Assembly (NCBI GenBank): GCA_964035795.1
Contig: OZ038320.1
Location: forward strand, 1,656,053 to 1,720,052
Reading direction: 5' to 3'
From: Pterobdella sp. o SKG-2022
Lineage: Eukaryota; Annelida; Clitellata; Hirudinida; Piscicolidae
Length of the DNA stretch: 64,000 nt
Shown: piece after piece, positions 1 through 22,268 of the stretch
How positions within the stretch are numbered: the first letter of the stretch is position 1
How the letters are laid out: every line of letters begins with the position of its first letter
Notes under the pieces: model-generated
What the model was told of the DNA's origin: nothing
Databases searched by the model: none
Seen by the model: only the letters and a program-made list of their open reading frames with translations
Program-made: the position numbers and the translations under genes

Positions 1-679
1 CTCACCAATATCATTTATTTTAATTCCACCATTATTATTTTCTCATATTATTTTCGTTATATTAATATTTATTCGACAGAAAGTTCATGTACTTTTTCAG
101 CAATTAATATTAGTCATATTTTGTTTTATATTATAATTTTCTCTAAGATTTCATATTGTTTTTTTTCATTGTTCCCTAGTTTAATCAATTTTTCAGATTG
201 AACTGTTATTCGTGACGTCACGTTAGGTGAGCGGCATATCAATTTGTGTTTGTCTTACTTATTTATTCAAAGTTTCTTGATTAAAATTTAGTTTCGGAGT
301 TTTTTTTGAATTTTCACAATCAAAGTGCTATGGTAACGCCGAATTCGTTTGTTTCATCGTTCCATGGTGATGTGAAGATGCAAAATTTTTATCAAATTAT
401 ATAAATATAAATGTATCTAATTTAAATGTATAATTATTAACATTGTTTCAGTAATTTTATGGGTCACCATTAAATGTATTAATAGCAATTTTTTAGACAA
501 GTAGTCTTTTTTGAAGAATAATTATTATTATTATTAAGATTTTTAAGCGCACAGTTATCAATTCAAGATTGCTTCAGAGGCGCTCAAGGTTTGTAAGAGG
601 TTATTACTGGGGATGTTTATGGTATAAGTGAGTTTTCAAAAGTTTACGAAAGTTCATGAGAGAAGGCGATGAGCGCAAG

Positions 680-1138
680 TTAGAAGGAGGTGAATTCCAC
701 AGACGTTGGCAATGATTTGTGAATAAGAGCGATTTTCTCTTTAAAAAAGCTACTAAAGGTATTCACAAGATTGATAGCTTCTGAATAGCTGCGTGGCGGA
801 GAAGGAGGAAAGCTATGTAGGATGGAGTTGGCAGTTTTCCAAAAAACTTTCGAGTTTGGTTTGACAGGTGCAAGCATGTTGTTAAAATAATCAGCACGGG
901 ATTTAAAGATGAGAGCGCGAGCAATCTTACGAGATTCCTTGAGGGCAGCAAGAAGACTGGCTGGAACAGGCTTGGATGACCTTAACAATAAGGAAATTTT
1001 TCTCTCAAGTTTTCGTCTTTTTCTTTTGGCGGCAATGGCGTCAGTGGATAGCTTGTGATGGGAGTGACTGCTGGGGCGAAAGATGTGGGTGCAAAAAGGG
1101 GCACGGTGGTCGATAAGTGATTGAAAGGAGTTGTTCAT
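680..1138 (-). pseudogene. LINE ORF2 linker between endonuclease and (absent) reverse transcriptase
   Basis: A 152-residue open stretch with a basic segment (AAKRKRRKLERKIS, LKESRKIARALIFKSRADYF) and a KVFWKTAN motif, as found between endonuclease and reverse transcriptase in CR1/L2-like ORF2 proteins. It stops at 680 where the reverse transcriptase should begin; the LINE 3' tail follows within about 50 bases. Confidence 0.6.
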
Positions 1139-1416
1139 TCATGTAAGAAACTTTTCAACTGGAACATCAGAAAGGTTAGTTAGTGTATTATGGATATGTC
1201 TGAGATCTTTCTCGAAGACAGCATCATCAAAGTTTTCAAAGAAGCGGGAAATTACAATGCGAGGGGGAAGGGGAGAAGGAGCGAGGTTGTGACTGCATAA
1301 AATAAGATAGTGATCGGAATCAAAAGTTTTTTTGCCGATTTCTTGTATGAGATGACTGTTAGGTTTTGGAGTAATGATGAGGTCAAGGATGTTACCAAGT
1401 CTGTGGGTGGGGAAGT

Positions 1417-1990
1417 CTATGTGCTGGACCAGCTCGAGTTCACGTAAAAGAGCACTAAGCGGGTTGTCATGAGACGTACAATTGGGGTGTTGAAATCACC
1501 AACCAATATAAAATTTGAAGAAAGAGAATAAAGGAAATAGAGATGAAACGTGAACTCGTAGATAAAATTGCCGGTGTTTGGAGGACGGTAGATCACCGAT
1601 AGAAACAAACAGTGTGACGGAAAAGACACTTTGGCTGTCAATGATTCAAAAAAAGAGTGGGACGGGGATTTAATGGCATCCAATCTAATGGAGTTTCTGG
1701 AAATTACAGAAATACCTCCACCTCGTTTACCAATGGGTCGGTGTGAGTGCAAAACATGAAAGCCATGAGGCACAATGTCATATTTTGTGACATTGTCTGC
1801 GTTTTCAGGAATCCAAGTTTCCGTCAAAGCAATGATGTCAAGTTTAAGAGAAAGGATAGTATCGAGTATAATAGAAGATTTACTTGATGGACGAAACCAA
1901 TCTCCTTCACAATTCACTAGAAGTCTCACCAGTGGTTATAATAACTTTGGTGGAATATTTAATAATGGGTGGAGTTTTTTTAATAGAAGA
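1417..1990 (-). pseudogene. LINE ORF2 endonuclease domain, frameshifted
   Basis: The translation carries endonuclease landmarks of non-LTR elements: LDIIALTETWIPE, GKRGGGISV, SVIYRPPN and ILVGDFN. Just after GDFN the frame shifts; the neighbouring minus-strand frame continues the domain with LLRELELVQHIDFPTHR, ILDLII and FDSDHYLI down to about 1190. A stop also interrupts the upstream part near 1945. It would cleave target DNA in a living element, but this copy cannot encode an intact protein. Confidence 0.75.
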
Positions 1991-2013
1991 GATTTTATGT
2001 TAGATGGGGAGGA

Positions 2014-2676
2014 TTAAGTGTGAAATTTTGTTAGTGGATGGATGAGAGAGGGTGTGCATGTTTTTTGATTTGACAATAGTGCTGTAAGTAGGTTGGGATG
2101 AATAGTAAGAATAGATGTGGTTGAATTGGTTGGTGTGAATGATTCTAGGGAAATCAATGATGGAAAATTATTAATTGAACTAAGAGATGAAGTGGTTGTA
2201 AAAGCAGAAGGTGAAGAGCTTGAATATGTCTTGTTTTTAGATGAAGTTGAAGAAGTTGTTGAAGCTGAGGTTGATGAAGATGAAGTAGTAATAGGAGATG
2301 AACTAGTCGAAGAGGTGGCTGAAGATGAACTAATCGAAGAGGTGGTTGGAGATGAACTAGTCGAAGAGGTGGTTGAAGATGAACTAGTCAAGAAAAATGT
2401 GGTAACTGGAGAAAATGTAGAAAGAGAATTAATCGAAAAAGATGGAATGGTCGAACAGAAAGATAAAGATAAAGTGGTCGAGGAAGTATGGATTGCTGAT
2501 TGAGATGTTGAAGATGTAGTCGTCTTCGGTTTTCGCCCTCTTTTTTTGGGAGCCGAGGGTTCCTCAGACTTTAAAAAGTCTAAGACATTGCTACGTAATG
2601 TGCTGAGCGCTGTCTGAATACTATCAATTTTGGAAATAATATTTTTCATGGCGGACATTTTATTAACCATAGTCAA
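2014..2676 (-). CDS. LINE ORF1-like protein, low complexity
   Basis: A 220-residue open frame immediately upstream of the LINE endonuclease. The first 60 residues look like a short coiled coil (MSAMKNIISKIDSIQTALST) followed by a basic patch (PKKRGRKPK). The rest is serine/threonine low complexity from a repeated short unit. Position and the basic patch suggest an ORF1-type RNA-binding protein of the same LINE, but no recognised domain is visible. The acidic frame on the opposite strand is a shadow of the same repeat. Confidence 0.4.
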   Translation of the reverse strand: MTMVNKMSAMKNIISKIDSIQTALSTLRSNVLDFLKSEEPSAPKKRGRKPKTTTSSTSQSAIHTSSTTLSLSFCSTIPSFSINSLSTFSPVTTFFLTSSSSTTSSTSSSPTTSSISSSSATSSTSSSPITTSSSSTSASTTSSTSSKNKTYSSSSPSAFTTTSSLSSINNFPSLISLESFTPTNSTTSILTIHPNLLTALLSNQKTCTPSLIHPLTKFHT

Positions 2677-2749
2677 AATAATAAGTTTAATAAATCATAA
2701 AAATAAGAAATTCGGAAAAAAAATCATCCATATATTTTTAAATTCATTT

Positions 2750-2830
2750 ACATTTATATAGCGCGCTTGCACAAAAATTGAGCATGCATCAAAGGCGCTC
2801 GGAGGTTTTATTCACAACAACACCTAGGTT
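2750..2830 (-). repeat. Possible 3' end of another LINE copy
   Basis: On the minus strand this has the same layout as the LINE 3' tail at 526-628: a GAGCGCC motif, about 40 bases, then GCGCGCTATATAAATG and an AT-rich end. No coding part is attached. The assignment rests on this short resemblance only. Confidence 0.3.
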
Positions 2831-3455
2831 CGATTGTAAAACGTACTAAGTTTTCGTGTGAATAGCCTTGTATATAAAGATGCTGATGAAATGTACTGTC
2901 GAGAGAACTTTTGCGTTTTGAAGTTTTTTGATCATTTCTTTAAAATGAAGATTTACTAGATACAAATTAATTTGAGAAGTAACATTTTTGATAAGTAAAA
3001 TCTTATCATAATTCATTAGTTGTAGAATAAATTTCTAAATGCAAAACTATTTTTAGAAAATATTAAAACCAATAAGAAAATAATAAAATAACAAAAAAAT
3101 TGTGATAAAAACAAAAAAAATGATAATGAAAACAAGAAAAATAATAAATCACTAGTTTATTATTGTTATGATTATATAGAAGCCTGCAATGATATAAGTT
3201 CTAAGGTGATAGATTTTGTGGCAGTGCAGTGGCAACTTCTGCATTTTTATCAGTCTATTATGAGTTCTATTGTTATTATTGTTGTTATTCTCCTTGTTAT
3301 TATTATTTTTATTATTGTTTTCATGTTTATTACTGTTGTTATATTGTTGTTATCGTTCAATTGTATTATTGATTTTTTTTTTTCATTATTAGAAATTTTT
3401 ATTTGTAACATTATCCGTCATATTATTTTTTATATTTTCTGAATATTCATCATCA

Positions 3456-3915
3456 TCATCAACACCATCATCCTCATCGTCGTCGTCATCATCACTATCA
3501 ACTTCATCATCATCATCAGCCCGGCGGAAGAACCCACCTTCTCGTGGTGCCGGGTGTGCACTCCAACAGGAGTGTCGAAGAGGTTCTAAACCACGTCAGC
3601 TTCCAACCACAAAGCATTTCGAGAATTCATCCATCATTTTTATCGCTGCTCACCAAAAGTCACAAACAACTCGAAGCTGCAAGTTTCTTTTGGTACTCGC
3701 TCCAAAGAGTGTCGGAAATGTCTTTGGAAGCTGGTGCTCAACAACAACAACAATCATCATCATCATCCTCATCGCCATCATCAAATTGGAACTCAGTCCA
3801 AACTTGTTTGATCATTCACTTCCACACTGCAACTGCAAACAACAATCTTTTTCCACCTAGCACGTTTGTAGCAGTGGTTTTCACCACAGTCTTTGATACT
3901 CTTGCGGCTCTATAG
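3456..3915 (+). other. GC-richer segment after a CAT/CGT triplet repeat; possible terminal exon
   Basis: A (CATCAT/CGTCGT) triplet repeat (3456-3520) ends in ...CATCAG, a plausible splice acceptor. It is followed by an open frame from about 3521 to the stop at 3913-3915, with Gln and Ser runs near its middle and an AATAAA at about 4111. It could be the last exon of a + strand gene. Against this, the opposite strand also has a good donor (GAGAAG|GTGGGT), no family is recognisable, and the first 100 bases form several hairpins. Treat as unresolved. Confidence 0.25.
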
Positions 3916-5455
3916 TAACACTTTAATGGTCAAATCCTCTTTCAAAACCATAAACTGCGTGTTATAGATATTTATTTGAAGCACTTGGTGGAGTTCTGCT
4001 TACGAAAAGCTTTGTGAAGAAGCTTAACTACAATTTGAATATCAAAATTACTGCTGTTTTTATTCAGTTACTTTTTCAATGTTTTAGTTATTTTTTTCTA
4101 TTTTTTTGATAAATAAAGCACTACTATATTTTGAAAACATCAAAATCTTTCAAAAGAACATTTTAATGCTCAAAATCAATTCGAAATAAAGCTTAAATGC
4201 GTGTGAAATGCTGCATGGAAAAGGCATTAAAAGCATTTCTGCCATAATGCAATCAAGTCTTTGTGAAATTACAAGCTTTTTGTTTGAGTTTTGAATCTGG
4301 TGCTGTGTGTAAAATATAATGAGATTTGATTTTTTTTTTTCAATGATGAAAATTATTTTTTTGCAAAAAAACTAAATCTAATTTTTGAAACTAAATGGTT
4401 GTTGAATACGTGAAATTATTAGGGAACTATTTAAATAACTGAGAAATCGTATTTTTCATTATTTATTAAAAATAATGAAAAACTTCATAAAATTTATTTT
4501 TTGATTTAAAAAAAATTCGTATCTTGAATAAATAAAACTGAAGTTTTTTTTGGTGATTAAAACTGGAAAATATTGGCATAACTTTTGGTTCAATATTGAA
4601 TATTTTTTCATTATTTTATAACTATTTTAATAGTTTATTTTATCAACTTTTAGTATATATATTTTAAAATTTTATCTTTTTGTGCTTTAGTTATTTAAAA
4701 TTATGCGTTATTATATTCTTTAAATGTTATTACATTATTAACAAAATATTAAAAGTTATTGAATATTTATTTCAAAAGTGGAAAACTTTTCATTGACATT
4801 GTGACGCTTCCAGCTGACTTTTAATATTACTACTGCTGTCAACCCCAGTTACTGGGACATGTACAACAGTATAATCTAATATGGTTAACTATCTATTTAC
4901 AAAAGCAAAAGGCGTGAGTTATTTTGCAGGGAATTCTAATTTTCATGCATCAAAAACTCTCAAATGTTTTTTTTTTAAAATATGATTCGCAAACAGTTTC
5001 ACGAAATGAAATGGTTCATGTGATTACGGTAGGGCTTGAGGCTAGAATTCTTTGGAGATCTCATTAAAAAACTCGACTTTCGAGGCTTTGTTGTATGTTG
5101 TATTCAACTAAAAATATATATTTCAAACTTTTAAAATCTCATTCAAAAATAAGTTGCAACTTCTATTAAGAAAAAGTAAATTTTCCCCGTAAAAAGCTTG
5201 TTTTGAATAAAATTTTTAAAGCTTATGATACCAGAGGCAAAAATTTAAGATTAAAATATAAAAAATTGCTATATTTCCATTATTTGACTTACAAAACATC
5301 ATCAATTTCGTTTTTATATCCTTATTTTTATTATTAGTACCTCCTTTATCACTAGGTTAATGACCCTATTATTCATATTAATCTTTTATAATCTTGTTTT
5401 ACTTTTGGTAGAAAGCTCCTTCCATCTTTGGTTAAACTGCGCGACAATTAGAAAT
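3916..5455. other. AT-rich stretch, no feature recognised
   Basis: Homopolymer-rich DNA with no coherent open frame on either strand. A short splice-acceptor-like site near 4812 leads into about 60 open bases, which is too little to call an exon. Confidence 0.4.
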
Positions 5456-5459
5456 ATAT

Positions 5460-6420
5460 ATTTGTTTTAATGAATCTACTCACGCTTGTATTTCTGACGA
5501 GAGATTTGCAATATTAATAATAATATCCCCATCGAGTTGCTCTAGTCGTATAGTTGACTGAGTTTCTCTTGGGTAACTCTCTTCACAATTCTTCTCCAGG
5601 AATTTCTGTTGGGCAAGAAGAAAAATGGTTTCGAAATCTTCTGAGTTTTCAAGTTTCATTTTTGGGATAAATTTGACATCTTTTAATGTCTGTGGTAGGG
5701 TGGTTAAAGGTCTGCCTAGGAATTTTTTCTTATTTGATGTGGCATAGTACTGCTTCATAGCCTGGAATGCTGGCGTATCAGGTTTTCTTAGGATATGTCC
5801 CAACATTCTCCATCTTGCACCAGCAATTTCAACTGAAAGAAGTATGCTATTCGTTTTTTTGTATATTTCTTTGTTGCTGATTCTATTGGGATAGAAGATA
5901 CCGATCACTCTCTTAAGCTGTTTGCGGTGGAATGCGTCAAGCTTAGCTTCTATATTTTTGTTGACTGCCCATGCTGAAGAGTTGTAGGTGAGAACTGGTT
6001 TAACATAGGAATTGTACACTCGCACTTTTTTGCTTATTTTTAGCTTTTTCCTTTCATGTATATTTTCCATAATTTACTCATCGCAGTTTGGCCAAGTTGT
6101 TTTCTCCTCTCAATATCTTTTTTGTCATCAAAAAAGGAGTTTTTTGCTCGTTTTCCAGGCCTCATCTGATTTTGATATTTTGATGAGTTCCGTCTTGTCA
6201 GTATTGACTTTGAGGTTCCAGTTCGAGAACTCATCTTTCAGTTTGCTTTCTATGTTAAGTAGTTGCTGTTAGTCTCTACCAATGAAATCTAGATCGTCAG
6301 CATATTCTACCATTTTTGCTGGTGTCAATGTTTGTAGGTTTGTGTAGCTGTGATCTAGCTTTATATGGTTTGTTACTTTAGACTTGAAAGTGCGCAGTGC
6401 TGCTTTCAAGTAAATTATAT
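5460..6420 (-). mobile_element. Non-LTR retrotransposon fragment (copy A): end of reverse transcriptase and C-terminal region
   Basis: On the minus strand, about 6320-6040 encodes a VEYADDLDF catalytic motif (two Asp of the reverse transcriptase active site) with an in-frame stop a few residues later. 6070-5480 is an open 196-residue C-terminal part with YNSSAWAVNK, DAFHRKQLKRVIGIFYPNR, WRMLGHILRKP and a LGRPLTTLP motif. The same motifs recur in the copy at 7440-8460 and in the + strand fragment at 35515-36540, so these belong to one LINE family. Dead copy. Confidence 0.75.
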
Positions 6421-7146
6421 CATTAATGTTTTCATTTATTGTTATTCTTTTTTAATATTATAATAAATTTTATCGTTTTTTTATTTTTAAATTTTCTTTT
6501 TCAATTTCAAGCACAAATCTTTTTTTTCCATTAATTTTCATACCTCTTTACTTACTTACTATTTTCTCACATCACCATAACCATCATTATTTATATTTCT
6601 CATAAAACAGTATTTTACTTACATTTATCTTCATTATCTCTCCAAAACTATATCAAAACATTTACAATTTCATTCTTTCAATACAGAACCCCATCTTACT
6701 TAAATCGTAGTCTTCACTGATAAAATGATACAGACGATAAAAACTCTCATTAAAAGTACTATAAAACTCTTATCAGAGAAAATAAAATAAGGAAAAATAT
6801 AACTCTTTAATAAATGAAGTTAAAAATATTGATATTATTATTATGTTTATAGTGATATGAAGCTTTTGTTTAATGTTTCATTGTTTCATTTTATTGTGGG
6901 TTTCAAATCGAATTCATTTTTTTTGCCTCAGTTCTGGGTTATTTATTATTAATATTATAGTCAATATCAAAATTATTTTTTTTTAATTTATTTTTAAATT
7001 ATTAATCACTTCTGTTATTCTTTTATATTTCTGATTTTAAAAAAATTATTTTTATTATTATTCTTATTCTTATTATTATTATTATAATTATTATTATTAT
7101 CATCATTATCGTTTTTATTTAATTTTTATTATTACGGCTATTATTA

Positions 7147-7325
7147 TTGTTATTATTCTTATTATTTTATAGCACGGCCCATAATACCATCTTGAAAACC
7201 ATCAAGCTTTTTATACACACTCCAGTCGCCTATCTCTTTGTAACAATATCAATAAAAATAAGAGTAAGAATAATAATAATAATAATAATAAGATTAAGAA
7301 TAATAATAATAAGAGTAAGAATAAT
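7147..7325. repeat. AAT/ATT-rich simple sequence
   Basis: Runs of (ATT)n and (AATAAG)n-like units separate the two LINE fragments at 5460-6420 and 7440-8460; similar (ATT)n tracts start near 7050. Confidence 0.6.
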
Positions 7326-7439
7326 GTTATTTCCAAACTTTCCATTCTATATAAAGAATATAGTTAAAAATAAAAAAAAAGTTATGAATTCAAAGAATAA
7401 AGTTTTTTCGATTCAGATTTATTTTTTGCCATTTTTCAT

Positions 7440-8460
7440 AGTTTCCAAAAATCTTCATCACTGTTAAGTGAAAGGTTTCGAGCTTCTAGATCTTTTTTCA
7501 GTACAGCTGGCAATGTTGTTTAAGGTCTTTCTGGAAGAGGTTTAGATGTAGACATGTAATAGTTGTCCATAGCTTTTTGTGCTGAAGCCTCTATAATGAG
7601 TCTTAGTATACGACCAAGTAGTGTGTGCCTGCGATAAGCAATGGTCTGACTTAATTCCAGTGCTCCTGTTCTTTTATATAGTTTTTCAGATTTTATTTTA
7701 TTTGGCCAGAATATTCCTACTACTCATCTGAGAAGGCGGCGATGGAAAGAATTTAAGGAAGACTCATCAGTTTTTGTCAATGACCAAGTATCACAATTGT
7801 ATAGCAGAATTGGCATTATGTAGGCCTTGAACAATTTTACTTTTTTCTTTTAAGTCAGCTTTTTTTTTTCCATAACTTCCAGAGCTTGTACATTGCAGCC
7901 ATGGATAGTGCCTTCCGATTTCTTCTCTTCTTTCATTGCTAATATTGATCATAGTTTTTTAAATTTTAAATTATCTAGACTGTTATGCTTCATTGTGATT
8001 ATCTCTGTTTTATTTTTGTTTACTATGAGATTATATTTTTTCAAGGTATTGCATATTTCTTCTTTATCTATTTCCTCTTCTGTCACAAAACCAACAACAT
8101 CAGCGTGTATTATTTCTTTTCCACTGAGACTAGAAGGCAGGTTTTTGAGTGCTTCTTTTAAATAAATAGAGAATAGGATAGGGCTCAAGTTGTCTCATTG
8201 GGGTGAGCCTATTGATGTTGAGAAGCAATTGCCGAACCGATTTTCTCTTTTTATTATCATTTTTGTGTTGGTCATTAGGTATTTGAACAGCGTCACATCA
8301 TTTTGTTCAAGAAATGTTTCGCAGGTGTTGATGAGCTGACTTCTCGAAATGCTGTCAAAAGCTGACGACATATCAAGGCTAGTGACATGGATTTCTTGCT
8401 TTGTTGTGTATGATGTGGCCATGTTGAATCTGTGTGTTCAAATCTGCCGTTGATCTACCT
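7440..8460 (-). mobile_element. Non-LTR retrotransposon fragment (copy B): reverse transcriptase and C-terminal region
   Basis: The minus strand from 8422 encodes LDMSSAFDSISRSQL (first catalytic Asp region), then IGSPQ followed by a stop where other copies read GSPQGD, then LSPILFSIYLKEALK, and HADVVGF where YADD is expected, so the catalytic Asp pair is lost. From about 7830 to 7450 the C-terminal part follows with SFHRR, VVGIFWPNK and LLGRILR. It matches copy A motif by motif but is more decayed. A second insertion of the same family in the same orientation. Confidence 0.7.
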
Positions 8461-8464
8461 TTTC

Positions 8465-10068
8465 TATATGCTGATTGTGTATGTAACAAAAATAACAATA
8501 ATAATAAAGAATAGAATGACAAAAACAATAATAATAATTATTATAGAAAAAATAACAATAATAAAAAAAAATAATTTTTTTTACAACAAATTTCTTTAGC
8601 TAATAAGTTAAATCACATATCGTAAATTTCAGCTCAATAAAGTTAAAATTTTGGAAAAATTCACTACAAGTCCAAGTTTTGTACATCGCAAACTTTTATT
8701 TCTTTCTGTGAAACAGTTGATGAAACAAACACTTTCAGCCATTTATCGACTAAAAAGGTGAAATATTTTTCAAGTTTTTGAAGACAATTCAGTTGGGTTT
8801 GCCCCGAAAACTCGTTTTTGTTCATATTCACGTTTTTCAAAGATAAGTTAATATTTATTTCAATTTTTTCTATAAATAATGAAATAAATAACAAAAAAAC
8901 AAAAATAGAGGTAGTAGTAGTAGTGTTGGGCAATGAAGCACGTCAAATATAGAGGCGCAACCATCGCCACGACACCTTTTCCACACTCATCTATTGGCCT
9001 TATTTATTCTTATCGTTGTTTTTCCATTTTTTTTTTGTTCTGTTATTTTTTTTATTCCTTTTGTTTTGTTTCAGTATTTTTTCGGAATATTTATCAAATT
9101 ATTTGCTTTTTTTTGAATATTTATATTTTCACTCTTCATTGTTTTTTTCAAATTATATCATTTAATTTATCACTAATTATTTTTTTTGATACAACACTTT
9201 ACCAATATCTTCACCATAACTCCATCATTTTTGTTAAAAACGATATCATTAGCTTTCAATACTCGCTGTCTATATCGATTAAATTTTTCTGCAAGTTCAA
9301 AAACTAATTAATTTCATTTAAAAGTACAAAGCTATTTTTACAAAGCTGGTATTTATAGTATTTTTCATCGATAAACCACTAGGATTTCAAAAGCTTTATT
9401 GGATTGTATTCAATAAAGACCAAATGTTCCAATCACAAATTATCATATGTAACTATCAACTTTGTGTTATTATTTAATAATAACTCCGATATACTGTTGT
9501 ATTATTTAGTTATGCTCAATTGAGTATTTGATAGCCTTAGTTTTGTATAAAACCTCACAGTTTCATGGTAAGCTTAGCGGTGTTTAGAGCTCACCTGAGT
9601 GAAAGATTTGAAGCCCAGCATGAAAACTAGAGTGCAAATCCATTGTCCATAAAAATATATACATTTAAAAACATTTTGTAAACATAGAATTTATTGGTAT
9701 ATATGAACTTAAAAGTTTACAAGTTCATCAATGCACGGTGCTTCAATTTTCTCTGAAATCACCATCTTAAGCTGAACCATCGTATTTAACGCGTTGTTCC
9801 ATTATATTGTTTGTAGACTATAACTTCACTTAAGCTATTACAAGTACTTTTAACTCTTTGGTACATAGTGATAAAAGTGATAAAATAACGTGAAAAGGTT
9901 TGAAGTAAATAATAGAAATAACTCATAGAAAGGCATCAATTCCTACTAAACATGGTAAAAGATTTATACTAGAACGAACATCTATTTGATATATTTTGCT
10001 ATCATATTCTTAGGCTATAACATGTAATATTACAGTGTTAATGCCCATAATCATCATCATCTTTCCAG
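8465..10068. other. AT-rich sequence upstream of the first TRPC exon seen
   Basis: I see no exon here that continues the TRPC reading frame. The ankyrin-repeat exons expected before NEYLGLVDQC are either in a part I could not recognise or upstream of the window. A short open frame at 8933 has no splice or family support. Confidence 0.4.
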
Positions 10069-19940
<9,872 letters not shown>

Positions 19941-19959
19941 GTCTGTGTGGCTTTTTTGG

Positions 19960-20159
19960 NNNNNNNNNNNNNNNNNNNNNNNNNNNNNNNNNNNNNNNNN
20001 NNNNNNNNNNNNNNNNNNNNNNNNNNNNNNNNNNNNNNNNNNNNNNNNNNNNNNNNNNNNNNNNNNNNNNNNNNNNNNNNNNNNNNNNNNNNNNNNNNNN
20101 NNNNNNNNNNNNNNNNNNNNNNNNNNNNNNNNNNNNNNNNNNNNNNNNNNNNNNNNNNN
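19960..20159. other. Scaffold gap 1 (200 N)
   Basis: Exactly 200 N, the same length as gap 2, so a fixed-size scaffolding placeholder rather than an estimated gap. Open frames running through it are meaningless. Confidence 0.98.
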
Positions 20160-21082
20160 ACAATATAAAAATATACTTATGGCTAATTCCAACGATAACA
20201 TTATTAAGCTTGTTAGTTTTAAATTTTTGAAAGTCTTATGTATTTATTATATTTCTCAATTGTTTAAGCATACATAATGGGTACTAAATCTATGTATTTT
20301 ACTGTGTATATTTATTTATAAAATTCTTACCTATTTCTTAGTTATTTTTGCTGTTTTTTGAGTTTCTTTTCAAATTCTTTCATAATTTTATTTCATTTTA
20401 TTCATATAAGTAATTATTTATTCAAAATCATTCAACAAAAAACATTAGTTCTTTTTTCAACTTTACAAAACTAATTATTTTAAACGTATTAGTGAAATTT
20501 GTTTGAATTTGTTATCTATATATTTAAAATGCTTTTACGTCATTAGCAACATCCCAGATGACGTAATTTTCAAAATATTTTTGACGTCATAAATGATGCG
20601 TGTTTTAGGTCGAAAGAAATAAGTGAATATAATACGACGTGGAAAAGGCACAGAAGTTTTTAATTTCAAGATAAAGGATTAAATAACATTGAAATAATTT
20701 ATTATGTTTTTAAATTTAAAAAAAAAATGCCTAAAATAAATTTTTCATTGTGCACACTTATTTCATAGTGTATTAAGATGTTTTAAAACTTTTCGTAAAT
20801 CATCAATTAAGATTCACATGAAATATACTTTCCAAAGACTTTTGTAACGAAAAACATCAATTAAAAGAAAGTTCTTGAACATTTATGGGAATCAAAAGCT
20901 ATAATTTTCGATAAGTTTAGCTTAATGATAATAATATTAATAATTTACGAGGTTTATTATAGTGATGTTTAATCCAGAGAGTTTCAAGATCACTTGATAT
21001 TTGTAAAATATTCTATTATAATAATAGGTTATAACAGCTTAATATTTTTTTAAAAACTTTTTTTTAGCCTCTTTCCAAAGTC

Positions 21083-21787
21083 CTACACTTTTCTAACCCT
21101 TTTTAAGCCTTCCAGCAAGCCGTTCCACAAACTTGGACCCTCAACCTCAAACCTACGTTTTCCAATATTAGACATTTTGGACTTAGGGACGTATAAATTG
21201 GTTGAGTCCGAAGATCTAAACTTTCGCCTTTCAGGTGTTTTGGAGATAGGTATGAGTCTTTCCGATATGTATTTTGGACCATATCCTAGCCTACATTTAA
21301 ATATAAGTAATAATATTTTATAAACTACCCTATCCCTAACTTTGACCCAATGCAACTTTTTCAAAACTGGAGTTATATGGTCAAACTTCCTTGTGCCTGT
21401 AATTAACCAGGCTGTAGTGTTGATAAGAGACTGGACTCTACACAGCTGCTTTTCAGGTAACCCAGCTAACAATGTGTTGCAATAATCTATTCTGCTCAGA
21501 ATCAAAGCAACAGCAAGGGTTCTCAACGACTCATAAGAAAGATACTTCTTAATGGACCTTATCTGTCTGAGAGCTGAGAAGCCTGCTTGCAACATCTTAC
21601 TTATATGTGAGTTCATGCTCAAGTCTCTATCCATGAAAACACCCAGGCTCTTGACACTTTCTGGAGGGGATATGAAAGTATCCAGTATCTTTATCTGTTT
21701 GGTTGGTAACTTGTTGACCTTTCTCAAAAAAGAAAACCATATAGCTTCAGTTTTGGATCTATTGAGCTTAAGACTATTGGATTCCAT
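21083..21787 (-). pseudogene. CR1/L2-like LINE ORF2 C-terminal fragment (copy 2)
   Basis: Residue-for-residue the same as the frame at 14723-15427; the redundant contig copy, not a second insertion. Confidence 0.85.
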
Positions 21788-21794
21788 TCAGGCT

Positions 21795-21933
21795 GCACGT
21801 GATGACAAAAGACAAAATAAGTAATCAATGATATTATCATTAAAAATAATATGAGATTGAGTTATTATCAATCTCATATTACCTTTAATGATAATATCAT
21901 TGATTACTTATTTTGTCTTTTGTCATCACGTGC
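21795..21933. mobile_element. Foldback MITE-like element, copy 2
   Basis: Redundant copy of the palindrome at 15435-15573. Confidence 0.8.
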
Positions 21934-22268
21934 CATTTGTGATAACTTAGCCTATTTGCTAATTTTGAAACTGTGTTAAAAAGTTTTTGTTATATTTTTT
22001 ATATGTTTTTATTTCAAAATGATGAAAACAAAATTTAATCATGTTTACATCAAGATGGCACAATATGTTTTTTTGAAATCTCATTTAATATGAATAAATC
22101 TTTTTATAAGCAAATAACCACAAAAATTGTTAATCACTGTATTCACTTCTCACCCCTCCTTTTTCATAAAATTCTTTCCCCTACCTTCTCTTATTCAGCA
22201 TCCCCCTTCACCTCTCACCGCCTGTTCTTACACTACTCTTCACCTCACACCAACGCATCACAATACAG

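Larger units (their letters stand above)
526..2676 (-). mobile_element. CR1/L2-like LINE, internally deleted (endonuclease kept, reverse transcriptase missing)
   Basis: Reading the minus strand from 2676 to 526 gives an ORF1-like segment, an apurinic endonuclease-like domain, the basic linker that normally lies between endonuclease and reverse transcriptase, and then directly a 3' tail with GAGCGCC and GCGCTT motifs ending in (AAT)n at about 522-540. No reverse transcriptase motif lies between the linker (ends near 680) and the tail, so the copy is internally deleted. The order and the short-microsatellite 3' end fit CR1/L2-type non-LTR elements. A second copy of the same 3' tail lies at 56711-56816. 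The element is dead. Confidence 0.75.

Noticed and set aside
2117..2503. Acidic 128-residue + strand frame
   Set aside because: Mirror image of the serine-rich repeat in the LINE ORF1-like frame.
3510..3530. CTGATGA word on the minus strand as a hammerhead ribozyme core
   Set aside because: It arises from the GAT triplet repeat and lacks the GAAA and cleavage-site elements and the required stems.
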